26,963 nt of DNA from Anaerolineales bacterium (GTDB lineage: Bacteria; Chloroflexota; Anaerolineae; Anaerolineales; Villigracilaceae), in assembly GCA_016928525.1 (NCBI GenBank), contig JAFGKO010000071.1, forward strand, positions 1-26,963, given 5' to 3'. The translations under genes were made by a program, and so were the position numbers. Shown here in pieces: positions 16,660 through 24,973 of the stretch; within the stretch, counting starts at the first letter, position 1; each line of letters opens with the position of its first letter. The notes beneath the pieces were generated by a model. The model searched no databases, was not told where the DNA came from, and was given only the letters and a program-made list of their open reading frames with translations.

Positions 16660-17343
16660 ATGACAGAGAAGATTACCCAGGCCTTTGATGCCTCGGTCGA
16701 CTATTACGACGACTGGATGCGGGTGGCGCTGCCCAGCTACGCCGGGATATTTGCGGCGGCCCTGGAACAGATCCCTTTCGAAAAGACTGCCTCCGTCCAT
16801 GTGTTGGACCTAGGGGCAGGCACCGGGTTGTTCTCCTGGCATGTCCTGGAAGAATACCCGGCTGCGACGTTTACCCTGTGCGATCTAGCTCCCGGAATGC
16901 TGGAGATCGCCCGGCAACGGTTTACACCCTATCCTGGTCAGTTTACCTACCTAGTCGCGGATTACCGACAGATTTCTACTGATCAGAAGTTTGATCTGGT
17001 TATCTCGAGTCTTTCCATTCATCATTTGTCCGACGAGGACAAGCACGCCCTATTCATCCATATTCATTCCCTGCTGGAAGAGGCTGGCCTGTTCATTAAC
17101 ATCGATCAGGTCTGGGGCCCAACCGAATACTGGCAGTCCCGTTACTGGGATCAGTGGCTGGAGCGAGTCCAGCGTAGTGGCGTATCGCAGGACCAGATCG
17201 AAGCCAGCGTCCGGCGGCGCAAGGAATATGACCGTGAGGCCTCCCTGGCTGACCAGCTTCAGTGGCTGGAACAGGCTGGCTTTTCGCAGGTAGACTGCGT
17301 TTACAAACATGCCTTCATTGGCGTCTTTTGTGCTCTCAAGTAA
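16660..17343 (+). CDS. Class I SAM-dependent methyltransferase of unknown substrate
   Basis: This 227-residue methyltransferase has motif I VLDLGAGTG (48-56), the acidic residue D75 in LCDLAPGMLEIA, and a motif IV-like region FDLVISSLSIHHLSDEDK (111-128). The C-terminal half is helical, with an aromatic segment (YWQSRYWDQWLERV, 157-170), and forms a likely substrate cap. It begins 7 bases after the leuC stop, so it is cotranscribed and splits leuC from leuD. Function cannot be read from sequence. Methyltransferases acting on aconitate-like acids are known (E. coli Tam; yeast Tmt1 also methylates 3-isopropylmalate), making a carboxylate substrate conceivable but unproven. Confidence 0.83.
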   Translation: MTEKITQAFDASVDYYDDWMRVALPSYAGIFAAALEQIPFEKTASVHVLDLGAGTGLFSWHVLEEYPAATFTLCDLAPGMLEIARQRFTPYPGQFTYLVADYRQISTDQKFDLVISSLSIHHLSDEDKHALFIHIHSLLEEAGLFINIDQVWGPTEYWQSRYWDQWLERVQRSGVSQDQIEASVRRRKEYDREASLADQLQWLEQAGFSQVDCVYKHAFIGVFCALK

Positions 17344-17355
17344 AAACATGCAAAA

Positions 17356-17400
17356 GCTTGTCCTGAGTGTATAGCCCGAAGGATCAACCTTCGCAAGGTT
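17356..17400 (+). repeat. Short repeat with alternative hairpins before leuD
   Basis: The segment resembles a dispersed GTCCTGAG...CGAAGGA repeat. CGAAGG (17377-17382) pairs with CCTTCG (17388-17393), or AACCTT (17386-17391) with AAGGTT (17395-17400), the latter followed by TT. Stems are only 6 bp, so a terminator role is doubtful. Confidence 0.35.
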
Positions 17401-17416
17401 TTACAAAGGAATTTTT

Positions 17417-18001
17417 ATGGCCGAATTTACAAAACTGACATCACGCATAGTTCCGCTGCCCGTTGAAAATGTAGACACGGACCAGATCATCCCGGCCCGT
17501 TTCCTGAAAGCAACCGACAAGAACGGCATGGGCGATGCTCTGTTCTCCGACTGGCGCTATAACCCGGACGGCAGCCCCAAGCCGGGGTTCGTGCTTAACG
17601 ATCCCAAGTATCAGGGCGCGCAAATCCTGCTAGCCGGAGACAATTTCGGGTGTGGTTCGAGCCGCGAGCATGCGCCCTGGGCGCTAACCGGCTACGGGTT
17701 CCGGGCTGTCATCAGCACCTCCTTTGCCGACATCTTCCGCAATAATTCCCTCAAGAACGGCCTGTTGCCGATCATCGTAGATGCTGAAACCCACAAGGCC
17801 CTATTCGATCTGGCGGAGGAAGCCCCGGCAGCCGAAATCACGATTGACCTGGAGGCCCAGTCTGCTACCTTGCCTGGCGGGCGAACCATTCCCTTCCCCA
17901 TCGACCCGTTTTCCAAGACCTGCCTGCTCAAAGGCGTGGACCAGTTGGGCTACATCATGAGTTTCGAGGAAGAAATTGAGGTATACGAAGTCACCCATTA
18001 A
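17417..18001 (+). CDS. leuD: 3-isopropylmalate dehydratase, small subunit
   Basis: LeuD pairs with LeuC to complete the isomerase active site and provides the swivelling substrate-specificity domain. The 194 residues show ENVDTDQIIPARFLK (17-31), the active-site GDNFGCGSSREHAPWAL (74-90) and a C-terminal FSKTCLLKGVDQLGYIM segment. Length and motifs match E. coli-type LeuD. AAAGGA lies about 7 bases before the ATG. The same LeuCD would serve both leucine and citramalate-derived isoleucine synthesis, as only one pair is present here. Confidence 0.96.
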   Translation: MAEFTKLTSRIVPLPVENVDTDQIIPARFLKATDKNGMGDALFSDWRYNPDGSPKPGFVLNDPKYQGAQILLAGDNFGCGSSREHAPWALTGYGFRAVISTSFADIFRNNSLKNGLLPIIVDAETHKALFDLAEEAPAAEITIDLEAQSATLPGGRTIPFPIDPFSKTCLLKGVDQLGYIMSFEEEIEVYEVTH

Positions 18002-18068
18002 TCCACGAAGAGTACGAAGGGACACTAATTTTTATTGTTTTCTTCGTGCACTTCGTGACCTTCGTGGA
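18002..18068 (+). repeat. CCACGAAG inverted repeat between leuD and cimA
   Basis: TCCACGAAG (18002-18010) and CTTCGTGGA (18060-18068) are perfect inverted copies, with further CGAAG/CTTCG pairs inside and an AT-rich centre. The element begins at the base after the leuD stop and ends 7 bases before the cimA start. Confidence 0.75.
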
Positions 18069-18075
18069 AAAAATT

Positions 18076-19629
18076 ATGAGAATTCAAATCTACGACACTA
18101 CCTTACGTGACGGCACCCAGTCTGAAGGGTTTACCCTTTCGGGCATCGACAAAATCCGCATCGCCAAACGCCTCGACGCGATCGGTGTGGCTTTCATCGA
18201 AGGCGGCTGGCCGGGCTCCAACCCAAAGGATGCCGAGTTCTTTGAGCGCGCCCGCGATATGGAATTCACACATTCGCTCGTCGCGGCTTTTGGCGCCACC
18301 TGCCGCGTGCAGGGCGGCCCCGAAGACGACGCCAATATCCAGGCCCTGCTCGATTCGCACACATCGGTCTGCACCATCTTCGGCAAGACCTGGACGCTAC
18401 ACGTCACCGAGGTGCTGCGCACCACTCCGGAAGACAACCTGCGCATTATCGAACAATCAGTAGCCTATTTGCGCGAGCAGGGACGCCGCGTGATCTACGA
18501 CGCCGAGCATTTCTTCGACGGTTACAAAGCCGATCCGGCCTATGCGCTGGAGACGCTGCAGGCGGCCGTCCGTGGCGGAGCGGAGACGGTCGTGCTGTGC
18601 GACACTAACGGCGGGACCCTGCCCTGGGATTTGGAACGCATCATTCGGGATTTGAAACCTGCCCTCGCGCACCCGTTTGGAATCCACACCCATAACGACT
18701 CCGAATGTGCCGTCATCAATTCGTTGGTGGGTGTCCGCGAAGGGGCCATCCAGGTGCAAGGCACGATCAACGGCGTGGGCGAACGCTGCGGCAACGCCAA
18801 CCTGTGCTCGATCATCCCAGACCTGGAACTCAAAATGGACATCCGGTGCCTGCCCGATGGCAATCTCGCGCGCCTGTCCGACTTGTCGCATTTTGTGATG
18901 GAAGTCGCTAACGTTACGCCCGATGAGCACTTGCCCTTTGTCGGCAAGTCAGCATTTGCGCACAAGGGCGGAGTCCACGTGGCGGCCATGCGCCGCTCGG
19001 CGCAATCATACCAACATATTGAGCCAGAAGCAGTCGGGAACAAAATGCGCGTGGTTGTTTCTGACTTGTCTGGGCGCGGAAACTTGCTCCACAAAGCGGA
19101 GGAACATTTTTTAGAGTTGGACGCTGATGAGGTCGTTCCTGTGCTCAACGACATCAAGGAATTGGAAGCGCGCGGATTTGCCTTCGAAGCTGCCGAAGCC
19201 TCGGTAGCCATGATGCTCAAACGACAGGAAATGTATTACAAACCGCCTTTTGAACTGGTGGACTATTTCGTCAACGTAGAACATCGTGACGGACGTGGAA
19301 CGTTTGCCGAAGCGACGGTCAAAGTGCGGGTAAACGGTGAAGTTTTCCATACCGCCGCCGAAGGCAATGGTCCTGTCAACGCGCTGGACATAGCCTTGCG
19401 CAAGGCGCTGCAACCGATCTACCCCGAGCTGGCGCACTTCCATCTGGCGGATTACAAGGTTCGCATTTTGGATGGCGAAAATGGCACCGAGGCTATTACC
19501 CGCGTGCTGATCGATACGCATAACGGCACCAAGCGCTGGAGCACCGTCGGCGCCAGCGGAAATATCATCGAAGCCAGTTGGCGTGCGTTGGCTGACTCGG
19601 TTGAGTATGGGTTGATGGTGGCTCACTAA
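18076..19629 (+). CDS. cimA: (R)-citramalate synthase
   Basis: CimA condenses acetyl-CoA with pyruvate to citramalate; LeuCD and LeuB then give 2-oxobutyrate, so isoleucine can be made without threonine deaminase. The 517 residues have YDTTLRDGTQSEGFTLS (6-22), EGGWPGSNPKDAEFF typical of citramalate synthases, metal ligands HTHND (204-208), NGVGERCGNANLCSI and a C-terminal LeuA-type regulatory domain (about 390-517), presumably sensing isoleucine. ATG 18076 gives the family N-terminus MRIQIYDTTLRDG. An in-frame ATG at 18046 lies inside the repeat. The ribosome binding site is weak (GGA, about 9 bases upstream). Confidence 0.93.
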   Translation: MRIQIYDTTLRDGTQSEGFTLSGIDKIRIAKRLDAIGVAFIEGGWPGSNPKDAEFFERARDMEFTHSLVAAFGATCRVQGGPEDDANIQALLDSHTSVCTIFGKTWTLHVTEVLRTTPEDNLRIIEQSVAYLREQGRRVIYDAEHFFDGYKADPAYALETLQAAVRGGAETVVLCDTNGGTLPWDLERIIRDLKPALAHPFGIHTHNDSECAVINSLVGVREGAIQVQGTINGVGERCGNANLCSIIPDLELKMDIRCLPDGNLARLSDLSHFVMEVANVTPDEHLPFVGKSAFAHKGGVHVAAMRRSAQSYQHIEPEAVGNKMRVVVSDLSGRGNLLHKAEEHFLELDADEVVPVLNDIKELEARGFAFEAAEASVAMMLKRQEMYYKPPFELVDYFVNVEHRDGRGTFAEATVKVRVNGEVFHTAAEGNGPVNALDIALRKALQPIYPELAHFHLADYKVRILDGENGTEAITRVLIDTHNGTKRWSTVGASGNIIEASWRALADSVEYGLMVAH

Positions 19630-19632
19630 ATC

Positions 19633-19693
19633 GACCGTGGACTGTTGACGATGGACCGCAAAAACGGTCTTCGGTCAATCGTCCACCGTCCAT
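19633..19693 (+). repeat. Imperfect inverted repeat between cimA and leuB
   Basis: GACCGTGGACTGTTGACG at 19633-19650 resembles the complement of the segment ending near 19690 (GGTCAATCGTCCACCGTC). The central GACCGCAAAAACGGTC also pairs. The leuB ribosome binding site AGAGGAG follows. Confidence 0.6.
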
Positions 19694-19704
19694 AGAGGAG
19701 TTTC

Positions 19705-20781
19705 ATGCAAGCAAACATCGTACTACTCCCCGGCGACGGGATTGGCCCCGAAATCGTGACCGAAGCCGTGCGGGTTTTGGAAACCATTGCAAGCAAACAT
19801 GGACATTCCTTCCACTTTACCGAGCGGCTAATGGGCGGCTGTTCGATTGACAAATACGGTTCCTCGCTGACCGACGAAACCCTGGCCGACTGCCAGGCTG
19901 CGGACGCGGTGCTGCTGGGCGCGGTCGGCGGGCCCAAATGGGACGATCCCCAGGCCAAAGACCGCCCTGAACGCGGCTTGCTGGCCTTGCGCAAGGGACT
20001 GGGCGTGTTCGCCAACCTGCGCCCAGTCAAAGTGCATCCAGCGTTGATCGAGTGGTCGCCGCTCAAAGCGGAGAAGTTACAGGGCGTGGATATCCTCGTC
20101 GTGCGCGAGTTGACCGGCGGCCTGTACTTCGGCTGGCCTAAAGGCCGCGATGTGAAGGATGGTCGCGAGCGCGCCGTGGATACGCTCGAATACTACGACT
20201 ACGAGGTCAAGCGTGTCGTGGAGTTGGCCTTCAAACTGGCGAAGGGGCGCAAGAAAAAAGTCACCTCGGTGGACAAGGCCAACGTGCTCGAATCGTCCCG
20301 GTTGTGGCGGCAAATCGCGACCAAAGTCGGGGCCGAGAACCCGGATGTGGAACTGGAGCATGTGCTGGTGGATACGGCCTCCATGCGGCTGATCACCGGT
20401 CCCGCCTGGATGGATGTGGTTGTGACCGAGAACATGTTCGGTGACATCCTGACCGACGAAGCCTCGGTCTTAGCAGGATCGATGGGGATGCTGCCTTCGG
20501 CCAGTTTAGGCCAGGCCCCTGCCGGGAAAGATAAAGGTCCGGGGTTATATGAACCGATCCACGGCTCGGCCCCGGACATCGCCGGGAAGGGCATCGCCAA
20601 CCCGGTTGGCACGATCCTTTCGTCGGCTATGTTATTACGTCACTCGCTTGGATTGGAAGCTGAAGCCGCCTCCATCGAAAAAGCCGTGGATGAGTCCATC
20701 ACGGACGGCGCGCGCACCGTCGACGTTGGCGGAAAGTTAAGTACAAAACAGATGGCGGATGAAATTATTGCACGATTATAA
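19705..20781 (+). CDS. leuB: 3-isopropylmalate dehydrogenase
   Basis: LeuB is an NAD+-dependent oxidative decarboxylase producing the leucine keto acid; with 3-methylmalate it yields 2-oxobutyrate in the citramalate route. The 358 residues show [12 protein letters not shown] (7-18), the substrate helix [21 protein letters not shown] (87-107), [10 protein letters not shown] with Tyr141, catalytic Lys191 (SVDKANVL), and metal ligands Asp223, Asp247 and Asp251 ([12 protein letters not shown]). It is full length. AGAGGAG lies 6-7 bases before the ATG. Having a single leuB among both leuA and cimA supports a shared enzyme. Confidence 0.96.
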   Translation: MQANIVLLPGDGIGPEIVTEAVRVLETIASKHGHSFHFTERLMGGCSIDKYGSSLTDETLADCQAADAVLLGAVGGPKWDDPQAKDRPERGLLALRKGLGVFANLRPVKVHPALIEWSPLKAEKLQGVDILVVRELTGGLYFGWPKGRDVKDGRERAVDTLEYYDYEVKRVVELAFKLAKGRKKKVTSVDKANVLESSRLWRQIATKVGAENPDVELEHVLVDTASMRLITGPAWMDVVVTENMFGDILTDEASVLAGSMGMLPSASLGQAPAGKDKGPGLYEPIHGSAPDIAGKGIANPVGTILSSAMLLRHSLGLEAEAASIEKAVDESITDGARTVDVGGKLSTKQMADEIIARL

Positions 20782-20787
20782 GAGTGT

Positions 20788-20810
20788 AGGGGCGGGGTAA
20801 CCCCGTCCCT
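20788..20810 (+). repeat. Compact GC-rich palindrome before ilvE
   Basis: AGGGGCGGGG (20788-20797) pairs with CCCCGTCCCT (20801-20810), including one G-U, around a TAA loop. There is no T-run, so it is not a standard terminator. The ilvE ribosome binding site AAAGGAGA follows within 15 bases. Confidence 0.6.
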
Positions 20811-20835
20811 CCTGAAACGGAAAGGAGAAATTACT

Positions 20836-21801
20836 ATGGCACTTGAATCAAAATACATCTGGATGAATGGGGAACTGGTTGAATTCGAAAAGGCTAACGT
20901 GCATTTTCTGACCTCGACCATGCACTATGGCCTGGGTGTGTTCGAGGGCATCCGTTGCTACGACACGCCCAAAGGCCCGGCTGTCTTCCGTTTGAAGGAA
21001 CATGCCCAGCGCCTGATTGACTCGGTGCGCATTTTGGACATGCCGGAACTTCCGTACACGGTAGAACAGATCGAGGAAGCCATCCTGCAGACGGTAAAAG
21101 CCAATGAGTTTGCCGAATGTTATATCCGTCCGTTGGTGTACCTGGCCGAGGGCGGCATGGGACTGCATTTCATCGGCGCAAAATCAGGACTTGGGATCGC
21201 CGTTTGGGAATGGGGCAACTTCCTCGGCCCGGAAGCGATGGAGAAAGGTATTCGGGCGAATATCGCCACCTTTACCCGCCATCATATCAACGTGATGATG
21301 ACCAAATCGAAAGCCGCCGGGAATTACGTCAACAGCGCCCTGGCCAAGACCGAATCGCTCAAACTGGGGTTTGATGAAGCCATTATGCTCGACCCGCAGG
21401 GATATGTGGCCGAATGTACTGGTGAGAATATTTTCCTGGTGCGGAATGGAAAAGTCTATACGCCGCCGGTCGCTACTGTTCTGGGAGGTATTACCCGCGA
21501 TGCTTTGTTGACCGTGGCGCGTGACCTGGGATATGAAGTGCTCGAGCAGCCTATCTCGCGCGACATGCTCTACATCGCGGACGAGGTGTTCGTATGCGGC
21601 ACCGCTGCTGAAGTGGTGGCTTTGAGCGAGATCGACTTCCGGGTGATCGGTGATGGTAAGACTGGCCCGGTCACGCGGTCGCTTCAGAAAGCTTTCCAGG
21701 ATGTGATTCGAGGGAAAGATCCAAAATATGAACGCTGGTTGAGTTATGTCGACCAGGTATCGGTCAAGTTGTCTCAATCTATGTCTGTTTCGGCAGATTG
21801 A
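20836..21801 (+). CDS. ilvE: Branched-chain amino acid aminotransferase (class IV)
   Basis: IlvE transfers amino groups between glutamate and the keto acids of Ile, Val and Leu, the last pathway step. The 321 residues are class IV PLP fold: N-terminal MHYGLGVFEGIRCYDT (29-44), the Schiff-base Lys159 in MTKSKAAGNYVNSALAK, and LGFDEAIMLDPQGYVAECTGENIFLV (177-202), ending with the phosphate-binding GGITRDALLT region. The class also contains D-amino acid aminotransferase and ADC lyase, but motifs and context favour IlvE. AAAGGAGA precedes the ATG. It is the last gene of the cluster; no ilvA (threonine deaminase) is present in the window. Confidence 0.95.
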   Translation: MALESKYIWMNGELVEFEKANVHFLTSTMHYGLGVFEGIRCYDTPKGPAVFRLKEHAQRLIDSVRILDMPELPYTVEQIEEAILQTVKANEFAECYIRPLVYLAEGGMGLHFIGAKSGLGIAVWEWGNFLGPEAMEKGIRANIATFTRHHINVMMTKSKAAGNYVNSALAKTESLKLGFDEAIMLDPQGYVAECTGENIFLVRNGKVYTPPVATVLGGITRDALLTVARDLGYEVLEQPISRDMLYIADEVFVCGTAAEVVALSEIDFRVIGDGKTGPVTRSLQKAFQDVIRGKDPKYERWLSYVDQVSVKLSQSMSVSAD

Positions 21802-21811
21802 CAAAAGCCGC

Positions 21812-21840
21812 TTGACGTGCGCCAATCTGAAAAGTAGAAT
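21812..21840 (+). promoter_or_regulatory. Candidate sigma-70 promoter for tag
   Basis: TTGACG (21812-21817) and TAGAAT (21835-21840) are 17 bp apart. The promoter sits between AAAAGCCG (21803-21810) and CGGCTTTT (21870-21877), a matched pair that could also form the base of a loose terminator-like stem after ilvE. Transcription would begin near 21847. Confidence 0.6.
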
Positions 21841-21896
21841 GCGGCGCGAATACCCGACGATGAGTTAAACGGCTTTTCCTATTGCCATCACTTGAG

Positions 21897-21951
21897 CCAC
21901 GGAGACACAGAGAAAATAATGAGAAAACTCCGTGACTCTGTGTCTCCGTGG
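21897..21951 (+). repeat. Perfect 16-bp inverted repeat upstream of tag
   Basis: CCACGGAGACACAGAG (21897-21912) and CTCTGTGTCTCCGTGG (21936-21951) are perfectly complementary around a 23-base AT-rich centre. In RNA this lies in the presumed tag leader. Confidence 0.8.
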
Positions 21952-22002
21952 TGTAGGCCCTTGTACAAACATAAATTAGTGTGAATTCGCGGATATTTGA
22001 GT

Positions 22003-22554
22003 ATGAAACCCTATTGCGAGTACGTTCTTGCGCACCCGGAAGATGAATATAACAAGCGCTACCACGATACCGAATACGGCTTTCCGCTCGAGGATGACAA
22101 CCAGCTTTTCGAGCGCCTGATTTTGGAGATCAACCAGGCCGGGCTGTCCTGGATCACGATCCTGAAAAAGCAGGAGAACTTCCGCCGTGCGTACGATGAT
22201 TTTGACATTGCAACCGTAGCCTTTTACAGAGAGTCTGACCGTGCGCGTTTATTGTCAGATGCGGGCATCATCCGCAACAAGCTCAAGATCAACGCGGCTA
22301 TCGAGAACGCCCGGCGTATCCTTGAATTGCGTAAGGAATACGGTTCCTTCAAAGGCTGGCTGGATGCGCAACATCCGCTCCCAAGGGAAGATTGGACGAA
22401 GCTGTTCAAGCAGACTTTCCTTTTTACCGGTGGCGAGATCGTTAACGAGTTTTTGCTGTCGACCGGTTATCTGCCAGACGCGCATAGCCCAGATTGCCCG
22501 GTGTATCCCGCTATCTTGGAACAACGCCCGCCCTGGTCAACTCATACCTCATGA
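22003..22554 (+). CDS. tag: DNA-3-methyladenine glycosylase I
   Basis: Tag removes 3-methyladenine from alkylated DNA in base-excision repair. The 183 residues are a helix-hairpin-helix-like fold with the family zinc site: Cys5, His21, His161 and Cys165 (AHSPDCPVY) correspond to the four ligands of E. coli Tag. Other motifs are YNKRYHDTEYGFPLEDDNQLFERL (16-39) and LEINQAGLSWITILKKQENFR (41-61). ATG 22003 is preferred over an in-frame TTG at 21997 for this N-terminus. Its stop overlaps the next ATG (ATGA), coupling it to the aminotransferase gene, which has no obvious functional link. Confidence 0.92.
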   Translation: MKPYCEYVLAHPEDEYNKRYHDTEYGFPLEDDNQLFERLILEINQAGLSWITILKKQENFRRAYDDFDIATVAFYRESDRARLLSDAGIIRNKLKINAAIENARRILELRKEYGSFKGWLDAQHPLPREDWTKLFKQTFLFTGGEIVNEFLLSTGYLPDAHSPDCPVYPAILEQRPPWSTHTS

Positions 22555-23729
22555 ACCTCAACGGGCAGTTCGAGCAAATCCGCCAATCTGCCACCGTGGC
22601 GATGAACGACCGCATCCTGGCGTACAGGGCGGCCGGCAATCCGGTCGTCCAGTTGCAGGTAGGTGACCCGGACTTTGCGACTCCGCCAGCCATCCTCGAG
22701 GCAGCCTCCCAAGCGATGCAAGACGGCTGGACACACTACGGTCCCAGTCGCGGCTTCCCGGACCTGCGGGCTGCTGCCGCTTCCAAACTGACGCGCGACA
22801 ACGGCCTGGCCTACGACCCTGAGACTGAAATCCTGGTGACGCACGGCGGGATTCACGCCTATTATCTTGCCATGCAATCCATCCTGAATCCCGGCGACGA
22901 AGTGCTCATCCCCGACCCGACCTGGGCTACGCACGCCAATATGGCCACCATGCTGCGCGGACGAGTCATCCGCGTGCCTGCGCCGCCTGAAAACGGATTC
23001 ATCCCGCCCATTGAGGCTTGGGAGGAGGCGTTGACGTCTCGTACGCGCGCCATCGTGCTGAACTACCCGTCCAACCCAACTGGGGCGTATCCATCGCGGG
23101 AATATTGGACCCAGTTGCAGAATTTTGCCGCAGAAAACAACCTGTGGGTGGTCAGTGACGAGGTCTACGAGAACCTGTATTACGGCGAAAAACCGACCTC
23201 GGCGGGCGCATTTCCCGGCGCAAAGGAACGCACGCTCCTGGTCAAAAGCCTGTCGAAGACCTACGCCATGACCGGTTGGCGTGTGGGCTACCTGGCCGCA
23301 CCGCAGCAGGTCATCGAGAATGCCTTGAAAGCCGGGCAGAACTCCATCACCTGTGTAGCGCCCTTCGTGCAAAAAGCGGCTGCGTTTGCCTTGAGTGATG
23401 AAAGCGTACAGATCGCTGCCGCCGCAATGCGCACTGCCTATACCCGCCGCCGCGCTCTTGTCTTGCGGATAGCCAAAGAAATGGAGAGCGAGAAGGTGCT
23501 GGTCACGCCGCCGATGGGCGCGTTCTATTTCTTCCTCGATTTCCGCGCCCTGGACATGCCCTCGCTCGATATTTGTGAGCGGATATTGGAAAAAGCCGGT
23601 GTCGGCCTTGTCCCTGGCTCAGCGTTTGGGCAGCAAGGCGAGGGATTCGTCCGCATGACGATTGCCGCTGCGGATGAAGATGTGGAGCGGGGATTCAGGA
23701 AGATCGTTGAATGGGCGGAGGGACGGTAG
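22551..23729 (+). CDS. PLP-dependent class I/II aminotransferase (aspartate aminotransferase-like)
   Basis: This 392-residue fold-type I aminotransferase probably acts on aspartate or a related amino acid with 2-oxoglutarate. Motifs: QLQVGDPDFATPPAI (34-48), YGPSRGFPDLR, the NYPSNPTGA loop, VVSDEVYENLYYG, and SLSKTYAMTGWRVGY with PLP-lysine 236. Substrate specificity cannot be fixed from sequence. Aspartate, alanine or aromatic use are all possible, and proximity to lysC/asd makes aspartate supply attractive. ATG 22551 overlaps the tag stop. Starting at 22494 would only add residues read from inside tag. There is no separate ribosome binding site, so coupling is likely. Confidence 0.88.
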   Translation: MNLNGQFEQIRQSATVAMNDRILAYRAAGNPVVQLQVGDPDFATPPAILEAASQAMQDGWTHYGPSRGFPDLRAAAASKLTRDNGLAYDPETEILVTHGGIHAYYLAMQSILNPGDEVLIPDPTWATHANMATMLRGRVIRVPAPPENGFIPPIEAWEEALTSRTRAIVLNYPSNPTGAYPSREYWTQLQNFAAENNLWVVSDEVYENLYYGEKPTSAGAFPGAKERTLLVKSLSKTYAMTGWRVGYLAAPQQVIENALKAGQNSITCVAPFVQKAAAFALSDESVQIAAAAMRTAYTRRRALVLRIAKEMESEKVLVTPPMGAFYFFLDFRALDMPSLDICERILEKAGVGLVPGSAFGQQGEGFVRMTIAAADEDVERGFRKIVEWAEGR

Positions 23730-23776
23730 CCAGTTATCAGTGTTTAGTAATCAGTGAACGGTAATGCATAAACAGT

Positions 23777-23835
23777 AGTGCGTCGCACCTTGCTAAATGG
23801 GATTCGTCCCAAAAGTCGGGTGCGACGCACTTTTT
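23777..23835 (+). terminator. Intrinsic terminator between converging operons
   Basis: AGTGCGTCGCACC (23777-23789) and GGTGCGACGCACT (23819-23831) are perfect 13-bp arms followed by a T-run to 23835. An inner GGGA/TCCC hairpin fills the centre. It ends the tag-aminotransferase transcript. On the opposite strand the T content after the stem is poorer, so it serves asd less well. Confidence 0.85.
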
Positions 23836-23845
23836 GTCCTTCGAC

Positions 23846-23895
23846 TTCGCCGGGTCTCGATATGGGCTACGCCCTACTCGACCAACGCCTCCGCT
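23846..23895 (+). repeat. Copy of the GAGTAG/TATCGAGACC repeat family near the asd 3' end
   Basis: GGGTCTCGATATGGGCTACG followed by CCCTACTCGACC is the same family as 12044-12160, with a GGGC/GCCC stem. It lies between the terminator and the asd stop. Confidence 0.55.
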
Positions 23896-23906
23896 CAGGA
23901 CGATGC

Positions 23907-24953
23907 CTAGATCAATCCCTGTGCTATCAACAATTCACCGTTCAAAATCGCGCCACCCGCCGCGCCGCGGATGGTGTTGTGCGAGAAGTTGACGAATTTG
24001 ATGTGGAAGAGCGGGTCGAGGCGCACGCGTCCGACGACGGTGGTCATACCATTGCCAGCCTCCCTGTCACGGCGTGGTTGCGGACGGTCTGGCGCGTCGG
24101 CCACTTCGATCACGGTGTCAGGCGCGGAGGGCAGGGATGCGACGATCTCCGGGGCCTTGAAGCCGGCCAGGGCAGCGGAAGCAGCTTCGGGCGTAACCGG
24201 ATGCGCGAATTCCAGCGAAGCGCAGACCATATGCCCATCCGTCACAGCCACGCGGTTGGTGTGGGCCGAAATCTGGGCGGGCAGGAAGTCGATCTTGTCG
24301 CCGGATAACGTTCCCAGCATTTTTTGCGGCTCGGTCTCCACTTTGTCTTCCTCGCCGGGGATGTAGGGGATAATGTTGTCGAGGATGTCCAACGAGGCCA
24401 CGCCGGGATAGCCCGCGCCGGAGAGGGCCTGCATGGAAACCACGAAGGCTCGCTTGAGCGTGAAGGCATCGTGCAGGGCGCGCAGGGCGATGGTTAGCCC
24501 GGTGCTGGTGCAGTTGGGGTTGGTGACGATGAAACCCTTCCAGCCGCGCTTCTGGCGCTGGACGGCGCTCAGGGCGGTGTGGTCGGGGTTGACCTCGGGG
24601 ATGAGCAGGGGCACGTCATCCCACATGCGATGGGCGGAAGCGTTCGAGCAGACCGCATATCCGGCCTCGGCTAGGCCCGGTTCGATCGCTTTGGCCTGGT
24701 TGGATGGCAGCGCCGAAAAGGCCAGTTTGGCCTCGAAACCCGGCTCGGAGGGCAGGATGGTCATTTCGCGCGCATAAGCCGGGACCTGACCGGGCAGCAC
24801 CCAGCGGCAGGCTTCGGCGTAAGTTTGCCCAACACTGCGGTCGGACCCGGTCAGCGCGCTAACCTCGAACCAGGGGTGGTTTTCGAGCAACTGGACGAAA
24901 CGCTGGCCAACGGCTCCCGTCGCGCCGAGGATGGCAACTTTGATCTTGGACAT
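23907..24953 (-). CDS. asd: Aspartate-semialdehyde dehydrogenase, archaeal/fungal type
   Basis: Asd reduces aspartyl phosphate with NADPH to aspartate semialdehyde, the branch point to Lys, Met and Thr. The 348 residues have the nucleotide motif GATGAVGQ (10-17), catalytic Cys148 in TNPNCTSTG and His241 in TDGHMV. TNPNC and the GHMV region resemble the archaeal/fungal ASADH subgroup more than the E. coli Gly-Asn-Cys-Thr form. AAGGAG (24959-24964, complement) lies 5 bases from the ATG. It follows lysC on the same strand with a 128-bp gap containing a repeat, so it is probably cotranscribed and under the lysC attenuator. Confidence 0.94.
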   Translation of the reverse strand: MSKIKVAILGATGAVGQRFVQLLENHPWFEVSALTGSDRSVGQTYAEACRWVLPGQVPAYAREMTILPSEPGFEAKLAFSALPSNQAKAIEPGLAEAGYAVCSNASAHRMWDDVPLLIPEVNPDHTALSAVQRQKRGWKGFIVTNPNCTSTGLTIALRALHDAFTLKRAFVVSMQALSGAGYPGVASLDILDNIIPYIPGEEDKVETEPQKMLGTLSGDKIDFLPAQISAHTNRVAVTDGHMVCASLEFAHPVTPEAASAALAGFKAPEIVASLPSAPDTVIEVADAPDRPQPRRDREAGNGMTTVVGRVRLDPLFHIKFVNFSHNTIRGAAGGAILNGELLIAQGLI

Positions 24954-24973
24954 GATGACTCCTTATTGGTTTA

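Noticed and set aside
17348..17371. Seven-residue ORF before leuD as a leader peptide
   Set aside because: It has no amino acid bias, no ribosome binding site, no convincing terminator after it, and lies in a dispersed repeat.
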